Shown here piece after piece: positions 26,260 through 35,232 of a stretch of 50,729 bases of DNA. The notes under the pieces were generated by a model that worked only from the letters and a program-made list of their open reading frames with translations, was not told the DNA's origin and did no database searches. Numbering within the stretch: position 1 is the stretch's first letter; every line of letters starts with the position of its first letter. Source of the stretch: Caballeronia peredens (GTDB taxonomy: Bacteria > Pseudomonadota > Gammaproteobacteria > Burkholderiales > Burkholderiaceae); contig FCOH02000035.1 in the NCBI GenBank assembly GCA_001544595.2, positions 1-50,729 on the forward strand. Reading direction: 5' to 3'. The translations under genes were made by a program, and so were the position numbers.

Positions 26260-27387
26260 CTACTGCCCCAGCAGATTCTTCAGCGCGTTGCCGATTCCGC
26301 GCACGGTATCGCCCGCGCCGCGCGCGACGCCTTCCGCGCTCACGCCGAGCGCCTTCGCGAAGCCGGCCGCGAGCTTCTTCGACAGACTCTCGCTCAGCGA
26401 AAACTTCGGATCGCGCAGGTCGCCGTCGAGCACGAAATCGAGCGTGATCTGATCCTTGCGATCCTTCAGCGCGGCGATGGCGGCCCTGGTCGGAATCGAC
26501 AGAAACGTATCGAGCGGATTGCCGGTTTCGCTGATTTGCAGGTGATTCAGCGTGAGCGTGCCGGGCGCGTGGATGCGGTAATCCTTCACGGCGGCATCGA
26601 TGTTCAGATCGATGGTGCCGCCCGTCACCGCCGCTTTCGCGCCCGCCTTCTTCAGCAGATACGGATCGAGCGTCTGCACATCCACGTTGCGCAGCGTCAC
26701 GCGCGTCTGCGAATCCTTGTTCGCGATGACCATCCAGCCGCCCCACGTCACGTTTCCGGTGTGCGACGGACCCTTGATCGAGCCGGCCATCGAGAGTTCG
26801 GTGCGGTCGGTCAGCGCGGGAAGACGAATGTGATCGACAGTCGCGCGCGCATCGCCGATCAGCACGCGATACGGCGGGTTCTGCACGGAGCCGTCGAAGA
26901 ACTCCATCGAGCCGCGCTCGAACGATATCCGGTCGATCAGCTTTTCCTCGCGCGCGTGCTCGTCGGCGCTGGACGTGCCGGGCTTCGCGTCCGCTTCGCG
27001 CGCGGCTTCCTTCAGGCCGGGCAGGATGCGCACGCGGCCATCGGCTGAACGGACGATCGACAGATAGTAATTGTCGACGCTCACGCTGCGCAGATGAATC
27101 GGCCGCGAGACGAGCGAGCGCATGTCGACGTCCATGACGATGCGCTCGGCGCGCATCGCGTCGCTGGCGGGCCAGTCTTTCGGGCCGCGCAGGCGCACGC
27201 GCGAGAGCGTGACGTGGCCGAATCCGACGTCGATTTCCTCGAAGGAGCCGTTCGGCCCGAGCGTCTCGATGATCCGCTCTTTCATCTGATGCACGACGAA
27301 CAGCCACCCGCCGATCGCCACGACGACGAGCGCCACGACGATGCCGATTGCCCAAAGCGCTCCCCGTCGCGCGCTCGATCCCGCCAT
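26260..27387 (-). CDS. AsmA/DUF748-like membrane-anchored protein
   Basis: 375 residues from ATG 27387, chosen because GGGAGA lies upstream; ATG 27423 is an in-frame alternative without one. One N-terminal transmembrane segment (about residues 10-34, LWAIGIVVALVVVAIGGWLFVV) is followed by a long beta-rich periplasmic region (VDVDMRSLVSRPIHLRSVSVDNYYLSI, SMEFFDGSVQNPPYRVLIGDARA). This pattern is that of DUF748/AsmA-like proteins, now thought to move or organise lipids between membranes. The C-terminal helix is Gly/Ala/Lys-rich. Function here unproven. Confidence 0.75.
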   Translation of the reverse strand: MAGSSARRGALWAIGIVVALVVVAIGGWLFVVHQMKERIIETLGPNGSFEEIDVGFGHVTLSRVRLRGPKDWPASDAMRAERIVMDVDMRSLVSRPIHLRSVSVDNYYLSIVRSADGRVRILPGLKEAAREADAKPGTSSADEHAREEKLIDRISFERGSMEFFDGSVQNPPYRVLIGDARATVDHIRLPALTDRTELSMAGSIKGPSHTGNVTWGGWMVIANKDSQTRVTLRNVDVQTLDPYLLKKAGAKAAVTGGTIDLNIDAAVKDYRIHAPGTLTLNHLQISETGNPLDTFLSIPTRAAIAALKDRKDQITLDFVLDGDLRDPKFSLSESLSKKLAAGFAKALGVSAEGVARGAGDTVRGIGNALKNLLGQ

Positions 27388-27433
27388 CTGCGTGTGTCTC
27401 CCGTGCAAGGCCTTTGGCGTCATGTCATGCCGC

Positions 27434-27474
27434 CAAAAACGAAGTGGCGACTGCGTGGTACACAGTCGCCACTT
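27434..27474 (-). terminator. Intrinsic terminator of ettA (leftward)
   Basis: AAGTGGCGACTG (27442-27453) pairs perfectly with CAGTCGCCACTT (27463-27474). Read on the minus strand the stem is followed by CGTTTTTGG, so it should end leftward ettA transcription. Confidence 0.75.
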
Positions 27475-27492
27475 TCATGCCTGATGTCGGTG

Positions 27493-27520
27493 CGCGCGCC
27501 CGCATAGGCGCGCGGTTTTT
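27493..27520 (+). terminator. Rightward intrinsic terminator without a rightward gene
   Basis: CGCGCGCC (27493-27500) and GGCGCGCG (27507-27514) with loop CGCATA are followed by GTTTTT. The T tract is only on the plus strand, yet both flanking genes run leftward. It may stop antisense transcription or end an unknown small RNA. Confidence 0.55.
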
Positions 27521-27552
27521 CATCAGACGTTTTGCCGCGAGTTTGCCGGAAA

Positions 27553-29220
27553 TCAGCGCGTGATCGGCTTGTAGCGCAGACGCTTCGGCTTGGCGGCTTC
27601 TTCGCCGAGACGCTTGCGCTTGTCGGCCTCGTATTCCTGGTAATTGCCGTCGAAGAACTCGACGTGCGAATCGCCTTCGAACGCGATGATGTGGGTCGCG
27701 ATCCGGTCGAGGAACCAGCGATCGTGCGAAATCACCATGACGGAGCCGGCGAATTCGAGCAGCGCGTCTTCGAGCGCGCGCAGCGTTTCGACGTCGAGAT
27801 CGTTCGACGGTTCATCGAGCAGCAGCACGTTGCCGCCCGCGATGAGCGTCTTCGCGAGATGCAGACGGCCGCGCTCGCCGCCCGACAGATTGCCGACGAG
27901 CTTTTGCTGGTCGCTGCCCTTGAAGTTGAAGCGGCCGATATACGCGCGCGACGGCGTTTCGTATTTGCCGACCGTGAGGACATCGGCGCCGCCGGAGATT
28001 TCCTCGAACACGGTTTTGTCGCCGGAGAGCGCGTCGCGGCTCTGATCGACATAGGCGAGATTGACGGTCGGTCCCTTGACGATTTCGCCCGAATCTGGCT
28101 GCTCCTTGCCCGTCAGCATGCGGAACAGCGTGGATTTACCGGCGCCGTTCGGCCCGATGATGCCGACGATCGCGCCCGCCGGAATCTTCATGCTGAGATC
28201 GTCGATGAGCAGACGGTCGCCGTATGCCTTGCTGACGTTCTTGAACTCGATGACTTCGTTGCCGAGACGATCGCCGACCGGAATGAAGATTTCCTGCGTT
28301 TCGTTGCGCTTCTGGTATTCCTGGCTGTTGAGTTCCTCGAAGCGCGCGATACGCGCCTTCGATTTCGCCTGACGTCCCTTCGGATTCTGGCGCACCCATT
28401 CGAGCTCTTTCTTGATGGCTTTCTGGCGCGCGGATTCGGTGGATTCTTCCTGCTTCAGGCGGTCTTCCTTTTGGTCGAGCCAGCTCGAATAGTTGCCCTT
28501 CCACGGAATGCCGTGGCCGCGGTCGAGTTCGAGAATCCACTCGGCGGCGTTGTCGAGGAAGTAGCGATCGTGGGTCACGGCGACGACAGTGCCCGGATAG
28601 CGCGTCAGGAACTGTTCGAGCCATTCGACGGATTCGGCGTCGAGGTGGTTGGTCGGCTCGTCGAGCAGGAGCATGTCGGGCTTTTGCAGCAGCAGCTTGC
28701 AGAGCGCGACGCGGCGCTTTTCGCCGCCCGACAGATGCTCGATCTTCGCGTCCCACGCGGGCAGGCGCAGTGCGTCGGCGGCCACTTCGAGCTGTTGTTC
28801 GGGACTGCCGCCGTCGCTCGTCGCGAGGATGGCTTCGTACTTCGCCTGTTCGGCGGCGAGCTTGTCGAAGTCGGCGTCGGGCTCGGCGTACGCGGCGTAG
28901 ATTTCGTCGAGTTTCTTTTGCGCCTGGAAGACGTCGCCGAGACCTTCCTCGACGGCCTGACGCACGGTCTGCTGCGGATCGAGCTGCGGTTCCTGCGGCA
29001 GGTAGCCGATGTTCAGATTGGGCATCGGCGTGGCTTCGCCTTCGATGTCCTTGTCGACGCCGGCCATGATGCGGATCAGCGTGGACTTGCCGGAACCGTT
29101 CAGGCCGAGCAGGCCGATTTTCGCGCCGGGGAAGAACGAGAGGGAGATGTCTTTCAGGATCTGACGCTTCGGCGGAACGATTTTGCCGACGCGGTTCATG
29201 GTGAAGACGTATTGGGCCAT
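27553..29220 (-). CDS. ettA: Energy-dependent translational throttle protein EttA (ABC-F)
   Basis: 555 residues, the usual EttA length. Two ABC ATPase domains: Walker A GLNGSGKST (about 39-47) with signature LSGGEKRRVALCKLLL, and Walker A GPNGAGKST with signature LSGGERGRLHLAKTL. The linker has the ABC-F P-site tRNA-interaction motif region (KEEST..KELEWVRQNPKGRQAKSKARI). There are no membrane segments. It binds the ribosomal E site and gates elongation by ADP/ATP ratio. Single leftward gene with its own terminator. Confidence 0.95.
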   Translation of the reverse strand: MAQYVFTMNRVGKIVPPKRQILKDISLSFFPGAKIGLLGLNGSGKSTLIRIMAGVDKDIEGEATPMPNLNIGYLPQEPQLDPQQTVRQAVEEGLGDVFQAQKKLDEIYAAYAEPDADFDKLAAEQAKYEAILATSDGGSPEQQLEVAADALRLPAWDAKIEHLSGGEKRRVALCKLLLQKPDMLLLDEPTNHLDAESVEWLEQFLTRYPGTVVAVTHDRYFLDNAAEWILELDRGHGIPWKGNYSSWLDQKEDRLKQEESTESARQKAIKKELEWVRQNPKGRQAKSKARIARFEELNSQEYQKRNETQEIFIPVGDRLGNEVIEFKNVSKAYGDRLLIDDLSMKIPAGAIVGIIGPNGAGKSTLFRMLTGKEQPDSGEIVKGPTVNLAYVDQSRDALSGDKTVFEEISGGADVLTVGKYETPSRAYIGRFNFKGSDQQKLVGNLSGGERGRLHLAKTLIAGGNVLLLDEPSNDLDVETLRALEDALLEFAGSVMVISHDRWFLDRIATHIIAFEGDSHVEFFDGNYQEYEADKRKRLGEEAAKPKRLRYKPITR

Positions 29221-29364
29221 GTTGTCCGTGACTGATTGGGTGATGAAGGGTGCGAACGCGCGGCGTTCGGTGAGATTTGCCGGCGCGATCTGGCGCGCCT
29301 TCCCGAGGCCGCGTCAGGCGGCGCGGGCGGGATCAAATGGCATTGTACTTCGCGGTGCGGTCCG

Positions 29365-29679
29365 TCACTGCCAGCGCGCGACGCCGCCGTGACGGGAGCA
29401 CGTGCCGCTGTGGTGCCGGCTGAAGCTATATGAGCCGTCGCGACATTGGGCGGTCGCGCCATCGGGTACTTGTCCCGAGCGTGAGCGCGCGGGCGAGTGG
29501 ACGACGTTGCCGTCGCGGTTGACGTAGTGGCCGTGGCTGTCGAGGTCGGATTCGTCGGGTTGCGGGAGGTATTGGCCGCTCTGATATGCGCCGGCGATCG
29601 GCGTCCACATGACGCTCGCCGCGATCATTGCCGCGACCCCGAACGTGCGCAGTGTGCGCATCGGCTGATGTCTCGTCAT
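29365..29679 (-). CDS. DUF3761 family exported protein
   Basis: 104 residues from ATG 29679. A signal peptide is visible (RTLRTFGVAAMIAASVMWTPIAGAYQ, cleavage near residue 30). The mature part, LDSHGHYVNRDGNVVHSPARS...GATAQCRDGSYSFSRHHSGTCSRHGGVARW, is the DUF3761 pattern with two Cys that could form a disulfide. Periplasmic or secreted; function unknown. The in-frame extension upstream to 29787 would remove the signal peptide and overlap the ychF terminator. Confidence 0.83.
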   Translation of the reverse strand: MTRHQPMRTLRTFGVAAMIAASVMWTPIAGAYQSGQYLPQPDESDLDSHGHYVNRDGNVVHSPARSRSGQVPDGATAQCRDGSYSFSRHHSGTCSRHGGVARWQ

Positions 29680-29741
29680 CTTCTTGTTCTCTCGTTCTTT
29701 TTTTCGCCCGCGCGTCGCTGCGCCGCGTCGCTCCGCACATG

Positions 29742-29777
29742 AAAAAAGCGGAGTCCCTTTTATCGGGTACTCCGCTT
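29742..29777 (-). terminator. Intrinsic terminator of ychF
   Basis: Arms AAGCGGAGT (29746-29754) and ACTCCGCTT (29769-29777), extended by CCC/GGG, form a stem. On the minus strand it is followed by TTTTTT. It lies 34 bases after the ychF stop. Confidence 0.85.
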
Positions 29778-29810
29778 CGCGAGACAAGCAGCTTTGACAG
29801 TTCTTGACGC

Positions 29811-30905
29811 TTAGACGTTGAACAAGAAGTTCATCACATCCCCGTCGTGCACGACGTACTCCTTCCCTTCTGCGCGCATCTTTCCGGCTTCCTTCGCGCC
29901 TTGTTCGCCCTTGTACGCGATGTAGTCATCGAACGAAATGGTCTGCGCGCGGATGAAGCCGCGCTCGAAGTCCGTGTGAATCGCGCCCGCGGCCTGCGGC
30001 GCCGTATCGCCGATATGAATGGTCCACGCGCGCACTTCCTTCACGCCCGCCGTGAAATACGTCTGCAGGCCGAGCAGCTTGAAGCCCGCGCGAATCACGC
30101 GATTCAGGCCGGGCTCCTGCATGCCCATGTCGGCGAGGAAGTCCAGCTTGTCGGCGTCGTCGAGATCGGCGATTTCCGCTTCGATCGCCGCGCACACCGC
30201 GACCACCGGCGCGTTCTCGGCTTCCGCGTGCTTGCGCACCACGTCGAGATACGGGTTGTTCTCGAAGCCGTCGTCTTTCACGTTCGCGACGTACATCGTC
30301 GGCTTCGACGTGATCAGGCACAGCGGCTTGATGACGAGCTGCTCTTCTTCGGTCAGCGACAGGCCGCGCACCGGCTTCGCCTGATCGAGCTGCACGCGCA
30401 CCTTTTCGAGCACGGCGACGAGCTTCGCCGCTTCCTTGTCGTTGCCCGACTTCGCGGCCTTCGAATAGCGCGTGAACGCCTTTTCAACCGTCGCCAGATC
30501 GGCGAGCGCGAGTTCGGTGTTGATGACTTCGATATCCGCGATCGGGTCGATCTTGCCCGCGACGTGGATCACGTTTTCGTCTTCGAAACAGCGCACGACG
30601 TGCGTGATCGCGTCCGTTTCGCGGATGTTGGCGAGGAACTGGTTACCGAGGCCTTCGCCCTTCGACGCGCCCGCCACGAGCCCCGCGATATCGACGAATT
30701 CGACCACCGCCGGCAGGATGCGCTCGGGCTTCACGATGTCGGCGAGCGCCTGAAGACGCGCGTCCGGCACTTCGACCACGCCGACGTTCGGCTCGATGGT
30801 GCAGAACGGATAGTTCTCGGCGGCAATGCCCGCCTTGGTCAACGCATTGAAAAGTGTGGACTTGCCGACGTTGGGCAAGCCGACGATGCCGCATTGGAGG
30901 CTCAT
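29811..30905 (-). CDS. ychF: Redox-regulated ATPase/GTPase YchF
   Basis: 364 residues, full family length (E. coli 363). P-loop GLPNVGKSTLFNALT at the N-terminus (about residues 8-15), switch II DIAGLVAGASKGEGLGNQFL, and the NVKDDG-type nucleotide specificity region that favours ATP in the Obg/YchF group. The C-terminal TGS domain includes FITAGVKEVRAWTI and ends with YVVHDGDVMNFLFNV. It is implicated in translation and oxidative stress. Divergent from the UbiH-like gene. Confidence 0.96.
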   Translation of the reverse strand: MSLQCGIVGLPNVGKSTLFNALTKAGIAAENYPFCTIEPNVGVVEVPDARLQALADIVKPERILPAVVEFVDIAGLVAGASKGEGLGNQFLANIRETDAITHVVRCFEDENVIHVAGKIDPIADIEVINTELALADLATVEKAFTRYSKAAKSGNDKEAAKLVAVLEKVRVQLDQAKPVRGLSLTEEEQLVIKPLCLITSKPTMYVANVKDDGFENNPYLDVVRKHAEAENAPVVAVCAAIEAEIADLDDADKLDFLADMGMQEPGLNRVIRAGFKLLGLQTYFTAGVKEVRAWTIHIGDTAPQAAGAIHTDFERGFIRAQTISFDDYIAYKGEQGAKEAGKMRAEGKEYVVHDGDVMNFLFNV

Positions 30906-31137
30906 GGAATCCTTCGAACTGGTGAGACGGCGCGGGCCGCGCAGGTTTCGTCAAAAATGGTGCGCGAACGGCGCGCATCGGGCCCAACGAGCCGAAGGGC
31001 GGCGCGACGAGCGCGCGTCCTCCGGCTGCGGCCGCGTCGTGCGGCCGGGCAAACCGCTATTGTAACGCCGCCCCGCGCGCCCGAGCGCCGTCCGCCCGCG
31101 CCGCGCGCCACCCGCGAACCCCGCCGAACCCCACGGC

Positions 31138-31143
31138 TATAAT
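31138..31143 (+). promoter_or_regulatory. Candidate -10 box for a leaderless UbiH-like mRNA
   Basis: A perfect TATAAT ends 6 bases before the ATG at 31150. A start site at the usual distance would fall on the A of the ATG, giving a leaderless mRNA. The -35 region is not recognisable. Confidence 0.4.
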
Positions 31144-31149
31144 GGCCGG

Positions 31150-32322
31150 ATGACTTCGCATCCCCTTAAATTTCACGCTGTCGTCGTCGGCGGCGGGCTC
31201 GTCGGCAAGACGGCGGCGCTCGCGCTCGCGCAATCCGGGCTCCGCACCGCGCTCATCGCGTCGCGTGCAGCCGGACTGCCGCCGGGCGCCGCGTTCGATT
31301 CGCGCATCTACGCGCTGTCGTCGAGTTCGCAGACGCTGCTCGAGCGGCTGCGCGTGTGGCAGGCGCTCGATCGCGCGCGTCTCGGCCCCGTCTTCGACAT
31401 GCGCGTGTTCGGCGACGCCCACGCCGAACTGCACTTTTCGGCCTTTCAGGCATCGGTGCCGCAGCTTGCGTGGATCGTGGAGTCGTCGCTGATCGAGCAA
31501 TCGCTCGACGCCGCGCTGCGCTTTCAGCCGAGTCTTTCCTGGTTCGAATCGCGCGCGCAGGGCATGACGGTCGAAGCCGACGCGGCGCACGTCGCGCTCG
31601 CCGGCGGCGAAATGCTCGAAACGGATCTGATCGTCGGCGCTGACGGCGCGCATTCCTGGGTCCGCGCGCAAATGGGCGCGAAGATGAATCGCCGCGATTA
31701 CCGGCAAACGGGCGTCGTCGCCAATTTCAAGGCCGAACGGCCGCATGGCGAAACCGCGTATCAATGGTTCCGCGACAGCGAGATCATCGCGTTGCTGCCG
31801 CTGCCGGGCGATCACGTGTCGCTCGTCTGGTCCGCGCGCACCGATCACGCCGATGAACTCCTCGCGCTCGATCCGGCCCAGCTCGCGGCGCAGGTCGAAA
31901 ACGCGACGCAGAACATGCTCGGCACGCTCGATTGCGTCACGCCCGCGCAAGGCTTCCCGCTCGGGCTGCAAACGGTCGACAAGCTAGTCGCGCCGCGCGT
32001 CGCGCTCGTCGGCGATGCCGCGCATCTGATCCATCCGCTCGCGGGTCAGGGCATGAACCTCGGGCTGCGCGATGTCGCCGCGCTGGCGGATGTCATCGCG
32101 AACAAGGAATCGTTCCGCGATCTCGGCGACCCGATTCTCCTGCGACGCTACGAACGCGCGCGCCGTGAAGACATTCAGAAGCTCATGTTCGCGACCGACG
32201 GCCTGCAGCGGCTCTTTTCCGTGCCGGGCACGCTCGCGCGGGCGGTTCGCAATACCGGCATGGCGTTCGTCGGCGCACAGCCGCTCGTCAAGCGCTGGCT
32301 GGTTTCGGCGGCGCTCGGTTGA
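31150..32322 (+). CDS. UbiH/UbiF/COQ6-family FAD-dependent hydroxylase
   Basis: 390 residues. It predicts a flavin monooxygenase hydroxylating the ubiquinone ring. N-terminal FAD motif VVVGGGLVGKTAALALAQSG (about 10-30), middle motif LIVGADGAHSWVR (about 160), and C-terminal LVGDAAHLIHPLAGQGMNLGLRD (about 288-310) are the three hallmarks of the family. Which ring position it attacks (UbiH, UbiF, UbiI or UbiM type) cannot be decided. Followed by dsbC. No Shine-Dalgarno is visible before the ATG. Confidence 0.88.
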   Translation: MTSHPLKFHAVVVGGGLVGKTAALALAQSGLRTALIASRAAGLPPGAAFDSRIYALSSSSQTLLERLRVWQALDRARLGPVFDMRVFGDAHAELHFSAFQASVPQLAWIVESSLIEQSLDAALRFQPSLSWFESRAQGMTVEADAAHVALAGGEMLETDLIVGADGAHSWVRAQMGAKMNRRDYRQTGVVANFKAERPHGETAYQWFRDSEIIALLPLPGDHVSLVWSARTDHADELLALDPAQLAAQVENATQNMLGTLDCVTPAQGFPLGLQTVDKLVAPRVALVGDAAHLIHPLAGQGMNLGLRDVAALADVIANKESFRDLGDPILLRRYERARREDIQKLMFATDGLQRLFSVPGTLARAVRNTGMAFVGAQPLVKRWLVSAALG

Positions 32323-32390
32323 AATCTCCATCGACATTCCACAGGCGCGCCGCGCGCGCACAACGCCCCACGCGACTCACAGGAAACCGC

Positions 32391-33122
32391 ATGAAAACCA
32401 CTTTTCGTTTTGCCCTTGTCACGGCCGCGGCGCTTGCCGTCACGCTTGGCATCGGCTGCTCGGCACAGGCCGACCAGACCACCGACAAGATCAAGTCGGC
32501 GCTCGAGGCGCGCATGGGCGACGCGACTATCAAGAGCATCGAGAAGACGCCCGTTCCTGGCCTCTACGAAGTGAATCTCGGCTCGCAGATCGTCTATAGC
32601 GACGCGACCGGCAACTACGTGCTGATCGGCGATCTCGTCGATACGCGCAGCAGCAAGAATCTCACCGAGGCGCGGCTCGCGGAAACCAACAAGATCGACT
32701 TCGCGAAGCTGCCGCTCGAAAACGCGGTGAAGGTCGTGAAGGGCGACGGCAGCCGCAAGATCGCCGTGTTCTCCGATCCGAATTGCCCGTACTGCAAACA
32801 GCTCGAATCGACGCTGAAGTCCATCGACAACGTCACTGTCTACACCTTCCTGTATCCGGTGCTCTCGCCGGACTCGACGGCCAAGTCGAAATCGATCTGG
32901 TGCGCGAAAGACCGCGGCATGTCGTGGGAAGGCTGGATGCTCGACCACAAGGCGCCGACCACCGCCGCCAATTGCGACACGACCGCCATCGACAAGAATC
33001 TGAAGCTCGGCCGCTCGATGAACGTCACCGGCACGCCGACCGTGTTCCTCGCCGACGGCCGGCGTCTGCCGGGCGCCGTGCCCGCCGACCGGCTGGAAAA
33101 GGAACTGTCCGCCGCGCACTGA
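32391..33122 (+). CDS. dsbC: Thiol:disulfide interchange protein DsbC
   Basis: 243 residues from ATG 32391, with AGGAAACC upstream. A signal peptide (about residues 1-27, ending CSAQA) sends it to the periplasm. An N-terminal dimerisation domain (about 30-95) precedes a thioredoxin domain with the active site Cys132-Pro-Tyr-Cys135 in FSDPNCPYC and a cis-proline in VTGTPTVFLADG. It isomerises wrong disulfides; DsbD would reduce it. A terminator follows at 33140. Confidence 0.92.
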   Translation: MKTTFRFALVTAAALAVTLGIGCSAQADQTTDKIKSALEARMGDATIKSIEKTPVPGLYEVNLGSQIVYSDATGNYVLIGDLVDTRSSKNLTEARLAETNKIDFAKLPLENAVKVVKGDGSRKIAVFSDPNCPYCKQLESTLKSIDNVTVYTFLYPVLSPDSTAKSKSIWCAKDRGMSWEGWMLDHKAPTTAANCDTTAIDKNLKLGRSMNVTGTPTVFLADGRRLPGAVPADRLEKELSAAH

Positions 33123-33139
33123 GCGCGCAGCTGAAAAGG

Positions 33140-33168
33140 GAGGCGCGCCATGCGCCTCTCGCGTTTTT
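33140..33168 (+). terminator. Intrinsic terminator of dsbC
   Basis: GAGGCGC (33140-33146) and GCGCCTC (33152-33158), loop GCCAT, followed by TCGCGTTTTT. Confidence 0.7.
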
Positions 33169-33265
33169 ACGGCCTCGTTTTTGCGAAAGCGCCGTGTAAT
33201 AAGGCAAAACAAGCACGACTACGGGCGCGCCGGTTCGCGCCCGGAACAAGAAAAAGGACATCGCG

Positions 33266-35086
33266 ATGACTGAACTCGATCAACCGATGCAGCCCGTCCG
33301 CTATAGCATCGTCCCGAAAAATCCCGCCGCGCATCTCTTCGAAGTGACGCTGACCGTGGCCGTTCCCGATCCGGCCGGACAGCGCTTCATGCTGCCGGTC
33401 TGGATTCCGGGCAGCTACATGATCCGCGAGTTTGCGCGCAACATCGTGACGTTGCAGGCGTTCAACGCGGCGGGCCGCAAGGTCGCCATCGAAAAGATCG
33501 ACAAGCACGCGTGGCAGGCCGCGCCCGTCGACGGTCCGCTCACGCTGCGCTACGAAGTCTACGCGTGGGACATGTCCGTGCGCGCCGCGCATCTGGACGA
33601 CACCGTCGGGTTTTTCAACGGCACGAGCACGTTTCTCGCCGTGGAAGGGCAGTCGGGCGCGCCGTGCATCGTCGAGATCGAGCCGCCGCAGGGCGGGGCG
33701 TATCGCAACTGGCGCGTCGCGACCGCGCTCGCCGAAGCGCGCGGCACGAAGCGCTACGGTTTCGGCACGTACGAGGCGGCTAATTACGACGAACTCGTCG
33801 ATCATCCCGTCACGCTCGGTGAATTCGCGCTCGGCAGTTTCACCGCGCATGGCGTGAAGCACGACATCGTGATCTCGGGACGCGTCATCAATCTCGACAT
33901 GAACCGGCTCGCGGCCGACCTGAAACGCGTGTGCGAAGCGCAGATCGCGCTGTTCGAGCCGCGCACGAAGAAGGCGCCGGTGGATCGCTATGTGTTCATG
34001 ACGGTCGCCGTCAGCGACGGATACGGCGGCCTCGAACATCGCGCGTCGACCGCGCTGATCTGCAATCGCTCGGACCTGCCGGTGCAGGGACGCCCGGAAA
34101 CGACCGAAGGTTATCGCACGTACCTCGGCCTGTGCAGCCACGAATACTTCCATACGTGGAACGTGAAGCGCATCAAGCCGGCGGCGTTCGCGCCGTACGA
34201 TCTGTCGCAGGAAAATTACACGAGTCTGCTGTGGCTCTTCGAAGGCTTCACGTCCTATTACGACGATCTGATGCTTGTGCGAAGCGGCCTCATCGGCGCG
34301 GGCGATTACTTCAATCTGCTCGGCAAGACGATCGGCGGCGTGCTGCGCGGCAGCGGGCGCCTGAAGCAATCCGTCGCGCAGAGCTCGTTCGACGCCTGGG
34401 TGAAGTACTACCGCGCCGACGAAAACGCGCCGAACGCGATCGTCAGCTATTACCAAAAGGGCTCGCTTGTCGCGCTTGCGTTCGATCTGTCGATTCGCGC
34501 GCAGACCGACAACCGTAAATCGCTCGACGACGTGATGCGCCTGCTGTGGCAGCGCTACGGCCGCGATTTTTATCACGGCAAGCCGCGCGGCGTGCCGGAA
34601 GACGCCATCGAGGCGCTTTTCGCCGAAGCGACCGGCGCCGATCTGCGCGCGCTGTTCCGCGACGGCGTGCGCGGCACGCGCGATCTGCCGCTCGACGCGC
34701 TGTTCGAGCCGTTCGGCATTGCGCTCGCGCCTGATCTGCCGGCCAACGGCGCCGCGCTCAAACCGTCGCTCGGCGCGCGCGTGCGCGGCGGCGCGGATTG
34801 CACACTCGCGGTCGTGCATGAGGGCAGCGCGGCGCAGAAGGCGGGGCTGTCGGCGGGCGACGTGCTCGTCGCGATCGACGGCATGCGTGTCACCGGCTCG
34901 AATCTCGACAACCTGTTGTCGCGTTATCTGCCGGGCGCGAAAGTCGAAGTGCACGCGTTTCGCCGCGACGAACTGCGTCGCACGGACGTGAAACTCGATG
35001 CGCCGGAGGTTTCGCGCTATCTGGTGACCGCCATCGACGGACGCGGGCCGTCGAAACAATGGCGCGAACGCTGGCTGAAAGGCTGA
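33266..35086 (+). CDS. M61 family metallopeptidase (glycyl aminopeptidase-like)
   Basis: 606 residues. An N-terminal beta domain (about 1-180) is followed by the gluzincin catalytic domain with HEYFH at about 292-296 (zinc ligands and catalytic Glu), a third ligand Glu in LWLFEGFTSYYDDL, and a C-terminal PDZ domain (about 500-580: LAVVHEGSAAQKAGLSAGDVLVAIDGMRV). This is the M61 architecture. No signal peptide is obvious, so the location is uncertain. Substrate unknown; the family type enzyme removes N-terminal Gly. Confidence 0.9.
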   Translation: MTELDQPMQPVRYSIVPKNPAAHLFEVTLTVAVPDPAGQRFMLPVWIPGSYMIREFARNIVTLQAFNAAGRKVAIEKIDKHAWQAAPVDGPLTLRYEVYAWDMSVRAAHLDDTVGFFNGTSTFLAVEGQSGAPCIVEIEPPQGGAYRNWRVATALAEARGTKRYGFGTYEAANYDELVDHPVTLGEFALGSFTAHGVKHDIVISGRVINLDMNRLAADLKRVCEAQIALFEPRTKKAPVDRYVFMTVAVSDGYGGLEHRASTALICNRSDLPVQGRPETTEGYRTYLGLCSHEYFHTWNVKRIKPAAFAPYDLSQENYTSLLWLFEGFTSYYDDLMLVRSGLIGAGDYFNLLGKTIGGVLRGSGRLKQSVAQSSFDAWVKYYRADENAPNAIVSYYQKGSLVALAFDLSIRAQTDNRKSLDDVMRLLWQRYGRDFYHGKPRGVPEDAIEALFAEATGADLRALFRDGVRGTRDLPLDALFEPFGIALAPDLPANGAALKPSLGARVRGGADCTLAVVHEGSAAQKAGLSAGDVLVAIDGMRVTGSNLDNLLSRYLPGAKVEVHAFRRDELRRTDVKLDAPEVSRYLVTAIDGRGPSKQWRERWLKG

Positions 35087-35232
35087 TTCCAGGCGGACGC
35101 GGCGGATTGTTCTACCGGTGCAACGATCCGTCACGAGCAGACGGCTTTTTCCCGGACGTCGAAAAACGTCAAATGCTTCCTAAGCCGGGCGCCGACGGTG
35201 CCCGAAACCAGACGAAGGAACAGGAAGCCATC

